Assembly (NCBI GenBank): GCA_022036555.1 | Contig: CM039126.1 | Coordinates: forward strand, 11,018,079-11,082,078 | Reading direction: 5' to 3' | Length of the DNA: 64,000 nt | From: Microstegium vimineum | Taxonomy: Eukaryota > Streptophyta > Magnoliopsida > Poales > Poaceae | Shown here: piece after piece, positions 34,428-47,436 of the stretch | Position numbering within the stretch: the stretch's first letter is position 1 | Layout: each line of letters begins with the position of its first letter | The notes under the pieces: model-generated | What the model saw: only the letters and a program-made list of their open reading frames with translations | What the model was told of the DNA's origin: nothing | The model's database searches: none | Program-made: the position numbers and the translations under genes

Positions 34428-35710
34428 GTGGACTCCATACATTTGCACGAAGATTCTTTCCTCTCGGCTTATTAACCAGCAGAGAATAGAGTTTCCATTG
34501 GGTTGGGAACTAATACGAGAATTCTGAAATTGTGCTCGGAACTAATACGAGAATTAGTATCTATCGGAGCCACTAACCGGGAGTAAAAGTTACGGCTCAA
34601 CGGCTAGTTCCACAAGCTTAGTATCTATCATTCTATCAGAGCCACTAACCGGGACTAAAAGTTGCGGCTCAACGGCTAGTTCCACAAGCTTTTGCAGAGG
34701 GGGAATTTAGGTCCCGTTCAATAGGGCTTCTACCGACTAGAAATTTTCTAACATATTCATTGTTTATATACACGATTTATAGAAGCTATTTTTTATCTCT
34801 CCTCTCTTTTTCTCTTACAGAGGTAGTGGGAGCAGGTGAAACTAAAAAATGGTTGTGAAGACAATCTAGTTGAAGCCAAAGACAACAATGAAAATGTAAT
34901 TGATGAAATGACTTATTATTATGGAATATCTAGAGTCATATAAAAGCAAGCATATTTGAGTTTGATATACGAGACATGATGTATATCATATAGAATAGGC
35001 TCATTTGGGAAGCTTGCTCAGGAAATCAATGTTGATGAAAATGGTTTTCACTATATGGATTCAAATGTATGCTTAATGTTGATTCAAATCACTATGTGAC
35101 TTGGAATGGCTTGAGAGGGTGAAAATAGCAAGGAAAGGGCTTCGAATGACCAAGTGAATGTTAAGGGCATGTGATCGCTTAGCACCAAAGTACCATGGCT
35201 ATGGTGAAGAAGAGACTACTTGCATTTAGTCCTATCACTAATCAAGCTAGGAGGAGTCTTTTTCTGAGGAGGATCAAATCATTGTTGGATTAGTTGAAGA
35301 AAATGACTTGATGATATTGACTTCTTTCATATGAATAAAATTGGATCAAGTCACATGTTTAATATGGCTATGCTCAACCTAAAATAGCGATCAACATGTT
35401 GGCACCTTCTGATGATGAAGATTGCAAGATAGCATTTTTTTTGTTGAAGTTTAACTCAAAAGGTTTGAGTTTAGTTTTCTTTTAAACTTTAGTTAATATG
35501 TATGTTGTACTATTAAGAATGATGCTACATTATGATGGTTATTTTCCTATAAGTGCTCAAGCCAACCCTTGTGAGGTTTACGAGAGATTGCCATTAGGGA
35601 CTAACAAAGTGTGCTGGGGCAGGTTGAAAGGATCAAGATGACCAAGAGAGAGGGGGTGTGAATTGGGCTTCTCTAAAAAATTCTTGCAATAATGAAGTCC
35701 TAAACTTAGC
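34428..35710. other. Repeat-derived sequence with a tandem duplication, no gene
   Basis: A unit of about 65-72 bases starting AGTATCTATC and ending CACAAGCTT occurs twice in tandem (34555-34619 and 34620-34691). The second copy has a short insertion. It contains CTAACCGGGA(G/C)TAAAAG, reminiscent of CACTA subterminal motifs. The rest is AT-rich with no recognised coding potential. Confidence 0.6.
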
Positions 35711-35713
35711 CCA

Positions 35714-36207
35714 CTTCACCTCTCAGCCTGGGCATTCGGTTCTCAGTACGGTTTTGGTTCAGTTCTTCGGTTTTTAAAGAAATTTGGTTCCCAGAAAATA
35801 AGAACCGATCGGTACCCAAAAATTCTAGGAACCGACCATTTTGGTTCTCAGTTATTTCAGTTCGGTTCGGTTTAATCAAAATTTCCAGAAAAGTCAAATC
35901 AACAATAAATATATAAAGCAAATTTATGCAACAATAGCAAATTTATAATGATAATTCATTAAGGAACATTAGCAATATAGAACAAAAAATATATCATTTA
36001 AATATAAAATCACCACACATAAAACAAACATAATTCTTACAAAATAGAAGTAGGTGGGGTATAATTTTTGTAATTCAGTTAATTCAGTTAACCGAGAGTA
36101 GGAACTGAATATTTCGGTTTCGGTTTTTTTTGGTTTCGGTTCCGGTTCTTTTGGTTCGGTTTTTTTGTTTGAGTTAATTTTGCCGAGGCTTATTCACCCC
36201 TAGTTCC
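35714..36207. mobile_element. Possible hAT-type MITE with CGGTT-rich inverted arms
   Basis: The left arm starts CTGGGCATTCGGTTCTC. The right arm read on the minus strand starts CTAGGGGTGAATAAGCC and is rich in AACCGAAACC. Plant non-autonomous elements with GGGGTGGGCATTCGGTT-type ends look like this. The ends are imperfect and no target duplication is confirmed. Confidence 0.4.
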
Positions 36208-37380
36208 TCAATGTGTGTTCTGCTTGTTCTATCGCTCAAGAGTTTAGCAACCTAGGTTCTAGTCCTACTCTAGCATGACAATTCTAAAAATGTAAAGACA
36301 TGAATTGTATTGCTCAAAGTAAATGCACAAAGAAAAGAGAGGGAAGGAAGATAATGATGTTTTGCCAAGGTATCAGAGAGTCAGCACTCCCCACTAATCC
36401 TTGTTGGAGCACCTGCACAAGGGTATCGCCCCCCCTTGATTCGCGTAAGGATCAAGTGCTCTCTACGGGTTGATTCCTTGCCACTCCGGCATGGTGAATC
36501 GCCCACAACCATTCATAAGATGAGTTGGGTCATCCACAAGATGCACCGAATCATCACCACACTCCTGATCACCACCAATTGAGTAATAAGCACAAACTCT
36601 CACTTGACCCAAACAAGGCTAATGAGAAAGGTCAATGTACACTTGCTACTCCCTATGCACTAATGAGGTCCTTAATCTTGGATTATCAAATCAGAATCCC
36701 TTACTAGGCACTTGCTCTTCCTTGAACCTCAAATGGTTGCCATAGCTGAAAAAATGAGCAAGAGAGGTATGTTGGACGAGTAGGAGATGCATATATACCT
36801 CATGTACAAACATATCTATTGGGGTCCAACTCAACATTTTCAGTAGCGATTCGACACACCTGTTGGGGTAACTTGACGCGCTTGGTCAATAGAACGACTA
36901 TGTGGCACCACCACCAACATGCAACAACCACTCTACCTGAACTCTGGCCTACATCCAATCATCACAGATTGGACATGTTTGGTCAAGATTTTCTCTCTAT
37001 AACCTCTCTGTTCCTTGACCGGACTTTGGCTGTGGTGCGTATGATCAACCACTCTGTCTGAACAATATTTTGTCTTGTGAGAGTTTTTTTGGCTTTTGTA
37101 AGATCCCAAAGCCAACAACAAAAGTTCTTAGGAAGCTACAAACAAACAGGGCCTAAAGTCAAAACCGAAGGTTTGTTTTCTACTAGTCCTAGGCCACAAC
37201 ATCAAAAGGGACGAAAGGTGAACTTACCAATCGGGTCTGTTACCAACCGAGACTAAATTGTCTTCTATGGGTTAGTTTAAAAGATAAATTAACATTATAT
37301 AGTCAAATGTGTCGTGTCTGTGGTGAGGAAAGGTATGTGCAAGGAAATTTAAGAGGTCTTAGGTTCGAGTAGGGTTGGGA
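36208..37380. other. Unassigned AT-rich region
   Basis: No gene is supported. The stretch around 36405-36505 (GGAGCACCTGCACAAGGG, then TGGTGAATCGCCC) looks like an LTR-derived fragment but cannot be assigned. Confidence 0.35.
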
Positions 37381-37384
37381 GGTT

Positions 37385-37530
37385 GTGCCAATTGTTTTTT
37401 AGCCTTGAGAAACCTTTAGTCCCGGTTATCACAACCGGACTAAATAGGGCTCTCGGACTTTTTAGCCTCGAGGGACCTTTAGCCCTGGTTCCAGTGGAAC
37501 TATAATATCTTTCTCCACTAGTGAGTAGTG
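37385..37530. mobile_element. Degenerate CACTA end fragment
   Basis: Contains CCTTTAGTCCCGGTTATC and ACAACCGGACTAAATAGG, a common grass CACTA subterminal motif in both orientations, followed by CCACTAGTGAGTAGTG near 37519. No partner end was found. Confidence 0.45.
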
Positions 37531-39151
37531 ACCCTAGTGTTTGAACTTTCCACCTTCTCTCACCACCTCATCCATGATGAATCCGGCTAGATGCTCTTGC
37601 ATTCCTAATTCCTATAATCTCCATCTCAAGTAGCTCATGGGTGCTAAGATCTGTTCACTATCAATGAGGCAAAAGGGTATTAAAACACACAAGTGTTATA
37701 AAAAATGGTAGTGTATTTCATTGAACTAATGAAGCATACACATAAGTAATTCTCTAGCTGATAAAACATCGCTGATGTACCAATGCATTACCCACATCAC
37801 ATAGAACCTACATTGATTTTTGTCCAACGACTGTTATATGGTAAACATATGTCCTCATGATCTATCATGAAATCTTTCAAGTTAGGTCTATGCATCTTTC
37901 TCATATTACAATATTCAGCAAAGATCTAAATTACAGTTGAAGGGCTTTTATTTGTCTAAATCCACTTAGATCTTGTTACGCAATCAGTCTCTAAAAAAAT
38001 TGTGACATCAAAATGTAGTCATCAAAGATTGTTACGAATTGTCAGTCGGCAAAGGTTGTTTACATTAAATGATCAGTCCATAGTCGACAAAGGTTGTTTA
38101 CATTAAATGATTAGTCCATAATAGTGTTGTCCGTTGCTAAAAAGTTTTAGCGACATCGCACTTACCTACAGCACAAGTCCACTGCTATAACTTTTAAGTG
38201 ACTGATCGTTTGTCGCTATACCTACTTTTAGTGACAAATCATCCAACGCCAATTTGGGTTCGGTGGTTGTGGTGAGGTGTGCTTGGTTTGGGAGGGAGAA
38301 AGAAGGAGAGTGCTACGATTTTATATTATAGCTAGGACACAGGTGGGTCGATCAAAAACCAATAGTGTTATGGTACTGCATGCATTTGTCATGTCAAACC
38401 ACGACCGGTCACTGCCATTTCATCACTGTTGGTTTATGGTTTGAATAGGCAATTGTCTCCCTATATTACTGCTGGCTATTGGCTTTACCTAGCAAAGATA
38501 TGGGGGCTTCATTGCCTGGTCAATAGGGATTCCATTTATTGTTCGAATATTAGGCTTCATTGCCATGTCAATAGCAATTCCAATTATTGTTCAAATATTA
38601 GGCTTATGATCTGACTATAAAGCAGAATCACTATCATCTTCAGCACACCTGACACTGATGGGTCGACAGAGATTGCGTGTTCTGTGGCATTGAATAGTTA
38701 GAAAGTGCTAGCCAAAGTCTAGGACCCGATGGCCTGAACTAGACATATGATTGAGGTGTTCGAAATAAATATCAGAGGTATGGAAAATGTAGGGAGGCTT
38801 TCAGGCCATGGTAATAGGCACGCGCGTGCATGACCATACGAAGAGCTTGGTCACCACACCACAGGCGAGATGACCTTGTGGCATGATCCCTTGGGCTGCC
38901 TCCTCTGAACTCCTATAAGGGCTTCACCAACCTAAGACAACAAGAGTATAAGCTTTAGAAAATTATTCCGCTATAGCTAGACATATACATTAGCTACGAC
39001 TACTACTATACTACACTCCAAGCACATACCAAAGTCAATGAGAACTGATGAAAGCTAACATCACTCTCTCTCTCTCTCTTGTGAAGAATCGTCTCTCTCC
39101 CGAGGCAATAGAAGCCTATGCAAGTTACACTTATATATATATATATTATAT
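37531..39151. repeat. Low-complexity intergenic DNA with two short tandem duplications
   Basis: AAAGGTTGTTTACATTAAAT with flanking GTCGGC/GTCGAC is doubled at about 38045-38120. A ~58-base unit containing GGCTTCATTGCC, GTCAATAG and TATTGTTC(G/A)AATATTA is doubled at about 38505-38608. A CT microsatellite lies at 39060-39081. No coding region is recognised. Confidence 0.55.
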
Positions 39152-39399
39152 CACTATAAAAAAATATTTTATAAGACACTTCCTAAAACGTCTTCGAAGC
39201 GGTAGCAATTTTTGTCCGCCACGGTTAATTAATGCTCCGATTTACCGATGTAGACATTTTTTATTTAACGAGGCGAATCTATTCAACGTGGCGGAAGTCT
39301 TAAGATGTCCGCCACGGTAAATCACTTTTCCGAGGTGGGCACCTATATGGCCCGCCATGGTATAAGGCCTAGTAGCCGTGTATAAGGCTGAAGCTTCCT

Positions 39400-40048
39400 A
39401 CCTCTCCTCCGAGTCGCAAGTTCTCTCACTTTGAGTCGCATCTCCCTCGTCCTCTATCGCACCTCCCTCCTCCTCCTCCTCCCTCGTCCCTCCGTCGCAC
39501 CTCCCTCCTCTCCCTTGTGGTTCAGCAGCCGATGGATCTGGGCGGGTGGATCCACGGTGAGGCGTAGCAGCGTGCGGCGTTGGAGGCGCGACGGATTCCA
39601 GCGTGCGACGTCTGAGTCCAGCAGCAGTGGCCCTGCATCAGCGCTGGTGTCCAGCGGAGCCAAGCGGAGGCGCGGCGGCGTCCAGCGGAGCCAGGCAGAG
39701 GTGCTTTAGCGTCCGACATGTGGCGTCGGGGTCCAGCAGCGGTGGCGCGGGGTCCTCTCCCTCCCAAATCCATGCCAGATCCGACCCCAGCGTGGGCGGA
39801 TCTAGCGACGACGATGACGTAGAGGCCGAATCCGGCCCCGACGAGGGCGGATCCAGAGACGCCGACGACCTGTGGAGGCGCGGCGGCGTCCAGCAGAGCT
39901 AGGCGTCGGTGCGACTGGATATCGGCAGCAGCCCCTCCATCTCCCCACGACGCTCGCGAGCCTAGCTCCAGATCGTGGATCCATGGCGAGATGGGGGGCT
40001 TGGATCCTCCGGCAGCGTCGTGGATCTCGACGGCGCTAGGGTTTCAGG
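39400..40048. other. GC-rich cargo of the outer CACTA
   Basis: CpG-rich, exon-like sequence with repeated GGCGTC and CCAGCGGAGCCA phrases. Open frames exist on both strands but none resembles a known protein. It may be a captured gene fragment. Confidence 0.3.
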
Positions 40049-40989
40049 CACTACTACCGAATTTAATAACCGTGACAGTCAAAATTGATTAACCGTGGCG
40101 GTTTTTCCAACCGCCACGGATTAAAGGTCATGGTTAATAAATCCATTAATTGTGGCGGTTGGGCAAAACCACCACTGTTAATCAGGAAAAAAACAAAAAA
40201 AAGCAGATCCAGGCCCATGCCCGGTTAGGCCCAGATCCGCCACCGGACCGGGCTCCCTGGTCGCGCCGCCCTGGATCCGCCGCCGCCCTCGCGCGGTGCT
40301 CCCGCGGTCGCGCTATCTCGCGCAGGGTCGCGCCGCCCTCGCGCGGCCGCGCCGCCGCCTCGCATGAAACTGGCGCAGCCCTCACGCGGTCGCGTCGTCT
40401 CGTGCTCAGCCGCGCCGTCTCGCGCGGGGTTGCGCCGCCTCGCGCTGCCGTCGCGCTGCCGCGGTGCCCGGCCCTCGCGCGATCGCACCGCCTCACGCCG
40501 CTGGATCTAGAAGGGGAGGGGGTCGCCGCCGCCGGATCTAGAAGGGGAGGGGCTCGGGGAGAGAGGTAGTGAGGGTGGGAGGGTCGCCGGGAAAGGGAAG
40601 GGAGGGAGGGTCGCCGCCTCGCCGGGAAGGGGAGGGCGATGGGCTGAGTCGGGGGGAGACGCTCACGCATGGGGAGGGAGAGAAGAGAAAGTGGCGGCTG
40701 GGGCGGGGGGAGTGGGCGTGCAAAAGGTGGGAAACCCTAAGATTCTATTATATATGAGCTCGATTGTTTGGGCTTTTTGGGCTTGCAGTTGGGCTTTTAT
40801 TTTTGGAGGCGGTTGTACTAAGAAGACCGCCTCCGTAAATTGATTTTCCGTGGCGGTTATTTATGACCGCCTCTGTTAATAGAAAATGACCGTCACGGTT
40901 AATTCTGACATTAACCGTGGCGGTTTATAGGTTTGACCGACACAGTTAATAATTCTCAAGTGCTATGCAAAATAAATTATGTAGTAGTG
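40049..40989. mobile_element. Nested non-autonomous CACTA element, TSD AGG
   Basis: The ends are CACTACTACCGAATTTA at 40049 and, on the minus strand, CACTACTACATAATTTA at 40989. They are flanked by AGG at 40046-40048 and 40990-40992, a perfect 3 bp duplication. Subterminal units TTAACCGTGGCGGTT lie at both ends. The 941 bp element carries a very GC-rich block (40210-40700) of CGCGC-rich repeats and CGCCGCCTCGCG phrases with no credible protein. Confidence 0.9.
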
Positions 40990-41247
40990 AGGCTGGGATT
41001 GGTCTCGCCGATGGGCTCAGGAACGGACTCACCGGTGAGCTTGGGTTTTTTTTTTTGGAAATGATTAACCGAGGCGGACGTCCTAACATGTCTGTCTCAG
41101 TTAATCGATTTACGCGACGAGCACTGACGTTCGCCGTGGTGTAGTCACAATTTACCGTGATCTTTGCACCGCAGCGGACGTCTTTGCCCACCGCCCGCTG
41201 TGGTAAATGCAAAACGCCCGCTGCGGTTTAAGTTTTTTGTAGTAGTG

Positions 41248-42091
41248 TATAGAGCGCCTAACTTTTACACATTCTAGCATCCAGCCTAGTTGCTTGACAA
41301 AGCTTTAGCTACTACGTTGGGGCTGGCCTAAGCTAATAACTAGGCTGCACGCCACAAGTCACAACGTACAGTTGGTTCCCTCACCTTGACACGAGATATT
41401 GAAGAAACACAACTGATTGAAAGCCGAGGAAACAATACTTGTCAAATCCCGAACTCGTACATGGCTACTCTACACCTCTACAGTGTCCAATAAGTACCAT
41501 CGTCTAATTTGTCCATACATTCCACTGTAGACAACTAACTAGTACAGTCCTCATCATCAGCCTCTGTCTGAACAATTAATGGGAGATAATATAACAGTGG
41601 TCAAGCCAAGCTGAATTTACCTGATGATTACTAGCATCAGTTCAGAGTTCCCGCCTGGCTCAGCATTATTGTTAGGATACAGAGGCTGGAATATTAATTC
41701 ATATTCCCGTTTCGTAAAAAAAAGGAAGGACAAAGCAGTCTGACCTGTAACTCAAAGCAGTCGGCAACTAACCTGTGCATTCAATAATGGCCGCAGCTCA
41801 TATTCTATTGACGATCTCGATCGATGCATGGCAGTTGACGAGCTCGGACCAATAATGTGCACTGGTGCCTGGCCCGTCGGGCTCTTGCGTGGAAACACAG
41901 GAAACAGGGTGTAACCGCCCGGCCTGAATCTTTTCTTTTGAACATGCTTGACTGAGACTGAGACTGACTGCACATCTGAATCACGTACCCAGCCAAGAAG
42001 CAGACCGCGCGGTAAAAGAGTTCACATGTGTATGCGTGTTCTTGGCATAATATGGCATCACAGCAGAAGAAGCCAGTGCAAGTGTTTTGCA

Positions 42092-42122
<31 letters not shown>

Positions 42123-42882
42123 CCAGGGGAAATGCTTCAGATGCGCACTACTCGTCTACTCCTATATTTGCAGTGTATGATTGGTGCTGATACCATTGAC
42201 AGGATCAGAAACCTCACGTTCAGAAGAACCTTTCTTTTTTCTGCACAAACAGCATGGTGATTCATAGAATATACCTGCGTGCCGCTGGTTGTTGGTCCCA
42301 AACAAACGATCATTATTGGCAATGATTCCCGATGGAGAGGTGCTAAACATTTGAAGCACACACTGCATTGTGTGTCAGTGATAAGCATGTAGAGGTGCCC
42401 TGGGAATGAGCAAACACTCTCACATGACCATGACTAGGATGGAGATTTCAGCTTTGCAGAATCTTCTCATCTTCTTCTTCTCCCAGGGGAGACATGCCTT
42501 TTTATTAGTTCACTGCAGTCAGGGTTTGTAGTGCAATTAGCCACAGTTTAAGCTGTCCACTTTTGCCAATTAAACCCCATGATCAGCTGACCAAACATTA
42601 TACTAGCTGATAACTAAGATTAATATTGGAACAAAACCACTCCTTTATGAGAAGGCCTTGACTTTTCTCAGCGTCTCATTCATCCAGGTCTCGACTGCCT
42701 TTGCTAGTAGAGTAATTTCGTGCTGCACCAGCCAATTCATGCATCATTAATTCTTCTGTATATACGGACTTTTGCAAAGAACAATTCGGTATATTCTTCT
42801 AACAAAAATAGAAAGTCCACTTCATTTCGTTAACAGAGATCGACAAAATTAAACATATATGCGTGTTATGCTGCATCATCAT
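41248..42882. other. Low-copy intergenic region
   Basis: No gene is supported. A TC microsatellite of about 30 bases lies at 42092-42122, preceding TCCCAGGGG. The rest appears unique. It is the 3' side of TPP. Confidence 0.45.
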
Positions 42883-43039
42883 CAGTGGCGAAGCCAGGCT
42901 TGAAGACCGCCGGGGTCTTGGCTGAAGCTAGCCGGGGTCATTAGGAGCAAATAATAGTCATGTATAGTAATTTTCTCTTTGATTCTCAAAATCTGCCGAG
43001 GTCAGCTGACCCCAATGACAAGCTGTAGCTTCGCCACTA
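42883..43039. mobile_element. hAT-type MITE, 157 bp, TSD ATCATCAT
   Basis: Terminal inverted repeats CAGTGGCGAAGCC and (minus strand) TAGTGGCGAAGC are flanked by ATCATCAT at 42875-42882 and 43040-43047. An 8 bp duplication and these ends fit the hAT superfamily. The interior carries CCGGGGTC and GACCCC arms. Confidence 0.88.
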
Positions 43040-43047
43040 ATCATCAT

Positions 43048-44280
43048 CTATACCTAACTAAAGAAGTACAGAAGTTGAATAAAGGAGCTGCGTTGGCATC
43101 AGCATTGTTTACATGACACGATCACGCGTGCGCCGTTTGATTACCATTCCAGTGATGTGGACGTGTCTTGGGGAAATGCTATCGCGTACGTGATGAAGGA
43201 TAAAAATCTCATTGCTGTGATGTGTTGAAGCACCCACCGTGCAATGCATCAGTTTGTAAATGCAGCTTTGCTTCGCAAATCTCACCATATCAAGACTTTA
43301 ATCCATTGATGCATTATAAAAGAACTACTCCTAAGAACTACCACTTCCCTGCCATTCACAGACCGACAGAGCTCAAACACAGCAAAAAACACTTTTTGGG
43401 AACCAGGGACCACCGCTGTAAGGTAAGAAAGGCAGCACTCAATCATAGTATTATCCAACGGAATCAGTGGGGCGGATACAAAGTATTTCACGTGCACTGA
43501 TCTGATAATGGCAACTTAATCCGCTGTCACCCGAGGTACAAACACAACCTGAAGTTCTGCATATCATATATATGATTTTTTTAATCTAAACTCCTATCAT
43601 AATTCAGGTACAATGCAAGCATATGTATGTGTACCACTCATTGACTAGATCTGCGTCAAGAACACACTAGTGTACATGTGTATTCTACTTGTACCCAGAG
43701 AAACAAGCACATGCACAAAGTGTTTTGCTTCCCAAGGAATGCCTTTGCAGTTTTGCTGTGTACACAAGTCGCTTGATTTTAGATAAGTCAAAATTTGTGT
43801 TACAAGACATGCTTGAATCCACGCAGGAGGAAAAACCAATTACATTATATATATACAAGAACTCTCTGAGTGGATGCATTATATACAAGAACTAGTGGTT
43901 TTTATCCTTGAAATGTACCAGGAGGTATCACTGGATAATACCTCGATTTGGGGATATACTTGTACTAAAATTCTTCCAGCTGTTATCATCTGAGAATCTT
44001 TTACCTTGTCAGGCTCTCCACATGAGTATATTGCCGGTAGAGAATGTGGCAATGCCGTGCCTGTGCGGTTGCGCCTACAACTTTGCTATATATAGCTTAT
44101 GCCATACTTTATCAGGCAATATATATACATGTGTATAAATTGGACAATTGAACGACAAAGCCATTAGAAATTCAACTCAGGCACATGTAATGAGTTGGAT
44201 CATCAGCAAAGGAAGTGCATATAGATGCCATTAAAACAAATGCTTATTATATACGTTACATTTTACAGGAGGCAGGCTAA
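43048..44280. other. Intergenic region downstream of TPP
   Basis: AT-rich, apparently low-copy sequence. Short open frames show no family resemblance. No feature is supported. Confidence 0.4.
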
Positions 44281-44299
44281 TTAAGCAGGTCATAGCTCA

Positions 44300-44600
44300 T
44301 ACAGGGGATGAACCTCCCTGGGTTAAGCTAATTAATAAGGGCAGAAGACAGCTTTTGCACATGCATGGATGCCTGCCTCTCAAACCCATATGGAAGAACA
44401 TCTAAACACAATCAGCATAGCAGGTTGCCGGCCGGCTGGTTCACATCATCTGGGGCCGGGATAATGCATGTAGCTAGGGGAGGGTTATTACTCCTAGAGT
44501 AGTGCAACAATTAATAATTAACAAACTAATTAATAATTAAACAAGCTTGGCGATCAGCGGTAGTAGCAGCGACGAGCTGTGTGCGATGCGTCGTCGTCAG
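44300..44600 (-). other. Presumed 3' UTR of TPP
   Basis: Sequence after the TGA, with AT-rich TTAATTATTAATT phrases near 44510-44540. The polyadenylation site was not identified. Confidence 0.4.
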
Positions 44601-47241
44601 TCACTGCTGCTGCTGCACCCTTGGCCGTGCCGGTGACGGTGATCGCAGTGGCTTCTTCCATTGCCCCAGCCGGACCAAGAACTCCATGACCTGGAAAACC
44701 AAGGATAGGAGGAGTTATTTTTAATCGATAGCTAGCTTGCTTAGTTTATTCGTCTGCTGAAATGACACATTAACTGTATATTTTTCATCAGTCAGTAACT
44801 TAGAGAGTGACTTAATTTGTCATGCTGTATGCGTCTATATATATCTAGTAATATATACATACCTCAGTGGGGTCCTGGAGAGAGTAGAAGGCATCTGTCT
44901 CCCTGGGGCATTTGGAAACAAGGATCCCAATACCTTGACCTCTCTCCCTCAACACCTAATTAAGGCCACAAGGTTTAAGAAAGGTTTGATGTTTAACCAT
45001 ATGCTGGGAATAAAACCAAACAATTGAGCTCACCAGTGACTCACAACATATGTAAATTAGTGACAGCACGCGAGAGGTTGGCAACATAAAGAAAAACTGC
45101 AACTTGCAACTTTAATTTGTCCATGTAGCATGTACTGCTGTGTTCAATTAGATGTATATATATGTATATATGTCGATCGTAACTCAAATATATATAAGAC
45201 ATTTCTATGCACCTTGAAAGCATCCTCGTCGGTCCGGTCGTCCCCGATGTACACCGGCAGGACGTTGGTGCGGTCGTCGAATCCTAAGCGATCGATCGAC
45301 CAGAAGGAACACAAAACCGTCAGCGATCAGAGACAAGTTTGTTACTCTTGCGCGCACGCAGTGACGAGAGGGGCGACAGAGACGGGGCAGCATGTATGTG
45401 GCGGCACGTACACATATACTTACCGAGCGACTTGAGCAAGAACTCGACGGCCTTGCCCTTGTCCCACATGATCGACGGCCGGATCTCCAAAACTTTCCTG
45501 CCCTCGGTGAGCTTCAGCTCGGGGAAGTCCCGGAGCACGGCCTTGACCTTGTCAGCCAATGAGCTCCAGCTCTGCAGGGTAGCAAGGGGGGAGCAGTTGT
45601 TGAAGATGATGCACGAGGAGCCAGGGGCAGCACATGTTTTTAAAAATGACGATTGCTCATCACCATTTCAATAAGCTCTATAGTAGCTGACATGCATGCA
45701 TGCATTGTGCTGCTTCTTGTTTGACTTGCAAAACTAAATTATTACTCGGCATCCAAGGCCTAACAGCTAAAGGTATTGTAAGACTGCTGGGACGACGGCG
45801 AGGGGTGAATAGATCGAACCGACGGAAATCACCTTTTCATCGACGCATCTGAAGTGCACGGACAGGCAGAACTTGTTGTTCTCCACCCTGGCACCTGGCG
45901 TGTCCTTAGTCTTCTCCTCCAGAGCCCTGTAAGCCTGGCCATATACATGCATGTAATCGGCGCGCGTGCGTGCGCCGGTAAGTTCCTCATGGCTCAACTA
46001 ATTACTTGCATCTAAAATTTAACACGGCCCAAAAGCATTGGTAGTGTCATAATGAACTGATGATGATATATATAGAAAAGAGTGATGATGTACCTTGTCG
46101 ATCACCGGCAGGAACTCGCGAGCTGGCTGCAGCAGGACCGTCTTGTCCTCCTGGAAAATTGGCAGGAAGAGAGAAGTAGCAATGGAATTAGGCGAATGAA
46201 AAGGTTGCCAAAGGCTACCAGGATGATATATCGTTGATGCTGCATGGGCAGTGTATGGCTAGTTGGTGATGAAGGAATAATATAGATAGAAAGATGGGGA
46301 GACGATATGATGAGATGGCTGGCTATAGACGTAGTACCTTGGAGCTTGGGCCTTTGATGTCCATCCCGTGGCTGCCTGCGTAGTAGAGCTCCGGGAGGCC
46401 TACGAAGCTGCAGACCTGAACCGTAACAAGAACAAGGAAATTAAACGTACACTTATATTATTGTATAGCCCAAGCTCCAGTGATGAAGTACGCGCGTGTA
46501 AGGAGTTTTGTTGAATGCATGCGCGTACCTTTTCGATGCACCGGCCGGTCACGATCGCCGTCGGGAAGTGCTTGGCGACGTTGCGCACCGCCACCCTCAT
46601 CTGCGCGCATCCACCCGTTAGTTATTACGCGATGAGATATAGGGTGGTGGCAGCACGTACGAGCTGAGAGGATTTGATTCCACAGCAACATATATCTATC
46701 AACGAGCACAACACAACGGCTGGACGGTCACCTCGGGGGTCATGAACGCCAGGTCGGGGTCGGTGACGATCGGGGACAGCGTGCCGTCGTAGTCCATGAA
46801 CATGACGATCCTCTTCCCCTTGGCCGCCGCCGCGATCTGATCGAAGCTGCCCAGCGCCGACGGGTGCGTCCTCTGCGCAACAACAAGTTCAACCCGCCGG
46901 CTCCTCAAAACACGGATCCAACGAACAGCGCGACGCAACCGCCGCGGGCGGCAACTCACCGTCCACGCGTCGTACTCGTCGACGCCGGGGCAGCGGGTGG
47001 GCGAGGACGCGCGGATGGCCTCGACGACCCGGCTGGTGCAGGTCGTCCGACCCGACAGCGCATTCGCCGCCGCCGTGGGGGCACCCCGGGCGCCTGCCAG
47101 GAACTCGCCGCCGTACGCTCCCCGCAGCGACGAGACGGCCCCCGCGGCGCCGCGGCACGCGAAGATGGCGCGGCCGGGGGGCGGCAGCGCCGCAGCCGCC
47201 GCAATGCCCATGTCCGGGACCACCACGTCCTGGTTCGTCAT
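44601..47241 (-). CDS. TPP: Trehalose-6-phosphate phosphatase, ten exons, intact
   Basis: It removes phosphate from trehalose 6-phosphate, a sugar-status signal in plants. Exons (minus): 47241-46960, 46872-46732, 46600-46529, 46415-46338, 46150-46094, 45934-45833, 45571-45424, 45283-45213, 44955-44863, 44690-44601. All junctions are GT-AG, and the exons sum to 1134 bases, 377 residues plus stop. The start MTNQDVVVPDMG matches the usual plant TPP opening and is the first ATG after the TATA. HAD phosphatase motif I is DYDGT at residues 121-125. Other conserved blocks are FPTAIVTGRCIEKV, YYAGSHGMDIKGP, GARVENNKFCLSVHFR, GRKVLEIRPSIMWDKGKA and YIGDDRTDEDAF. The N-terminal ~95 residues are Ala/Gly-rich and variable, as in the family. 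Which cereal paralogue it is cannot be settled here. Confidence 0.96.
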
Positions 47242-47436
47242 GGCTGTGGCGCGCCCACGGCCGCGCCCACGGACGGGACGGGACACGCGCCTCACCAGAC
47301 TTACGCCCTCGAGAGGCCAACACTTGGACACTACAGGCTAGCTGCGGCCCGCGGGGCTAGAGGCCTCCACTACTGTGAGGACGAGGGAGCGGGCGGTTTT
47401 CTTGGGTGCGGTGAGTGAGCCACCAAGTGTCGGTAC

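Larger units (their letters stand above)
39152..41247. mobile_element. Non-autonomous CACTA element, TSD TAT
   Basis: The left end CACTATAAAAAAATA at 39152 and the right end (minus strand) CACTACTACAAAAAAC at 41247 are flanked by TAT at 39149-39151 and 41248-41250, a perfect 3 bp duplication. Subterminal units GCCACGGT(T/A)AA and, at the right, CCGCTGCGGTTTA are present. The right-end motif equals that of CACTA-A. The interior (39400-40030) is GC-rich and exon-like, without a recognised protein. A second CACTA is nested inside. Size without the nested element is about 1.15 kb. Confidence 0.88.

Noticed and set aside
40182..40670. Long GC-rich open frames on both strands
   Set aside because: Arg/Ala/Pro-rich products of CpG-rich repeats inside a small CACTA; no start context and no family resemblance.
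46699..47331. Longer TPP start extending 30 residues upstream of 47241
   Set aside because: The upstream position is GTG, not ATG; the first ATG after the TATA is at 47241 and matches the usual TPP opening.
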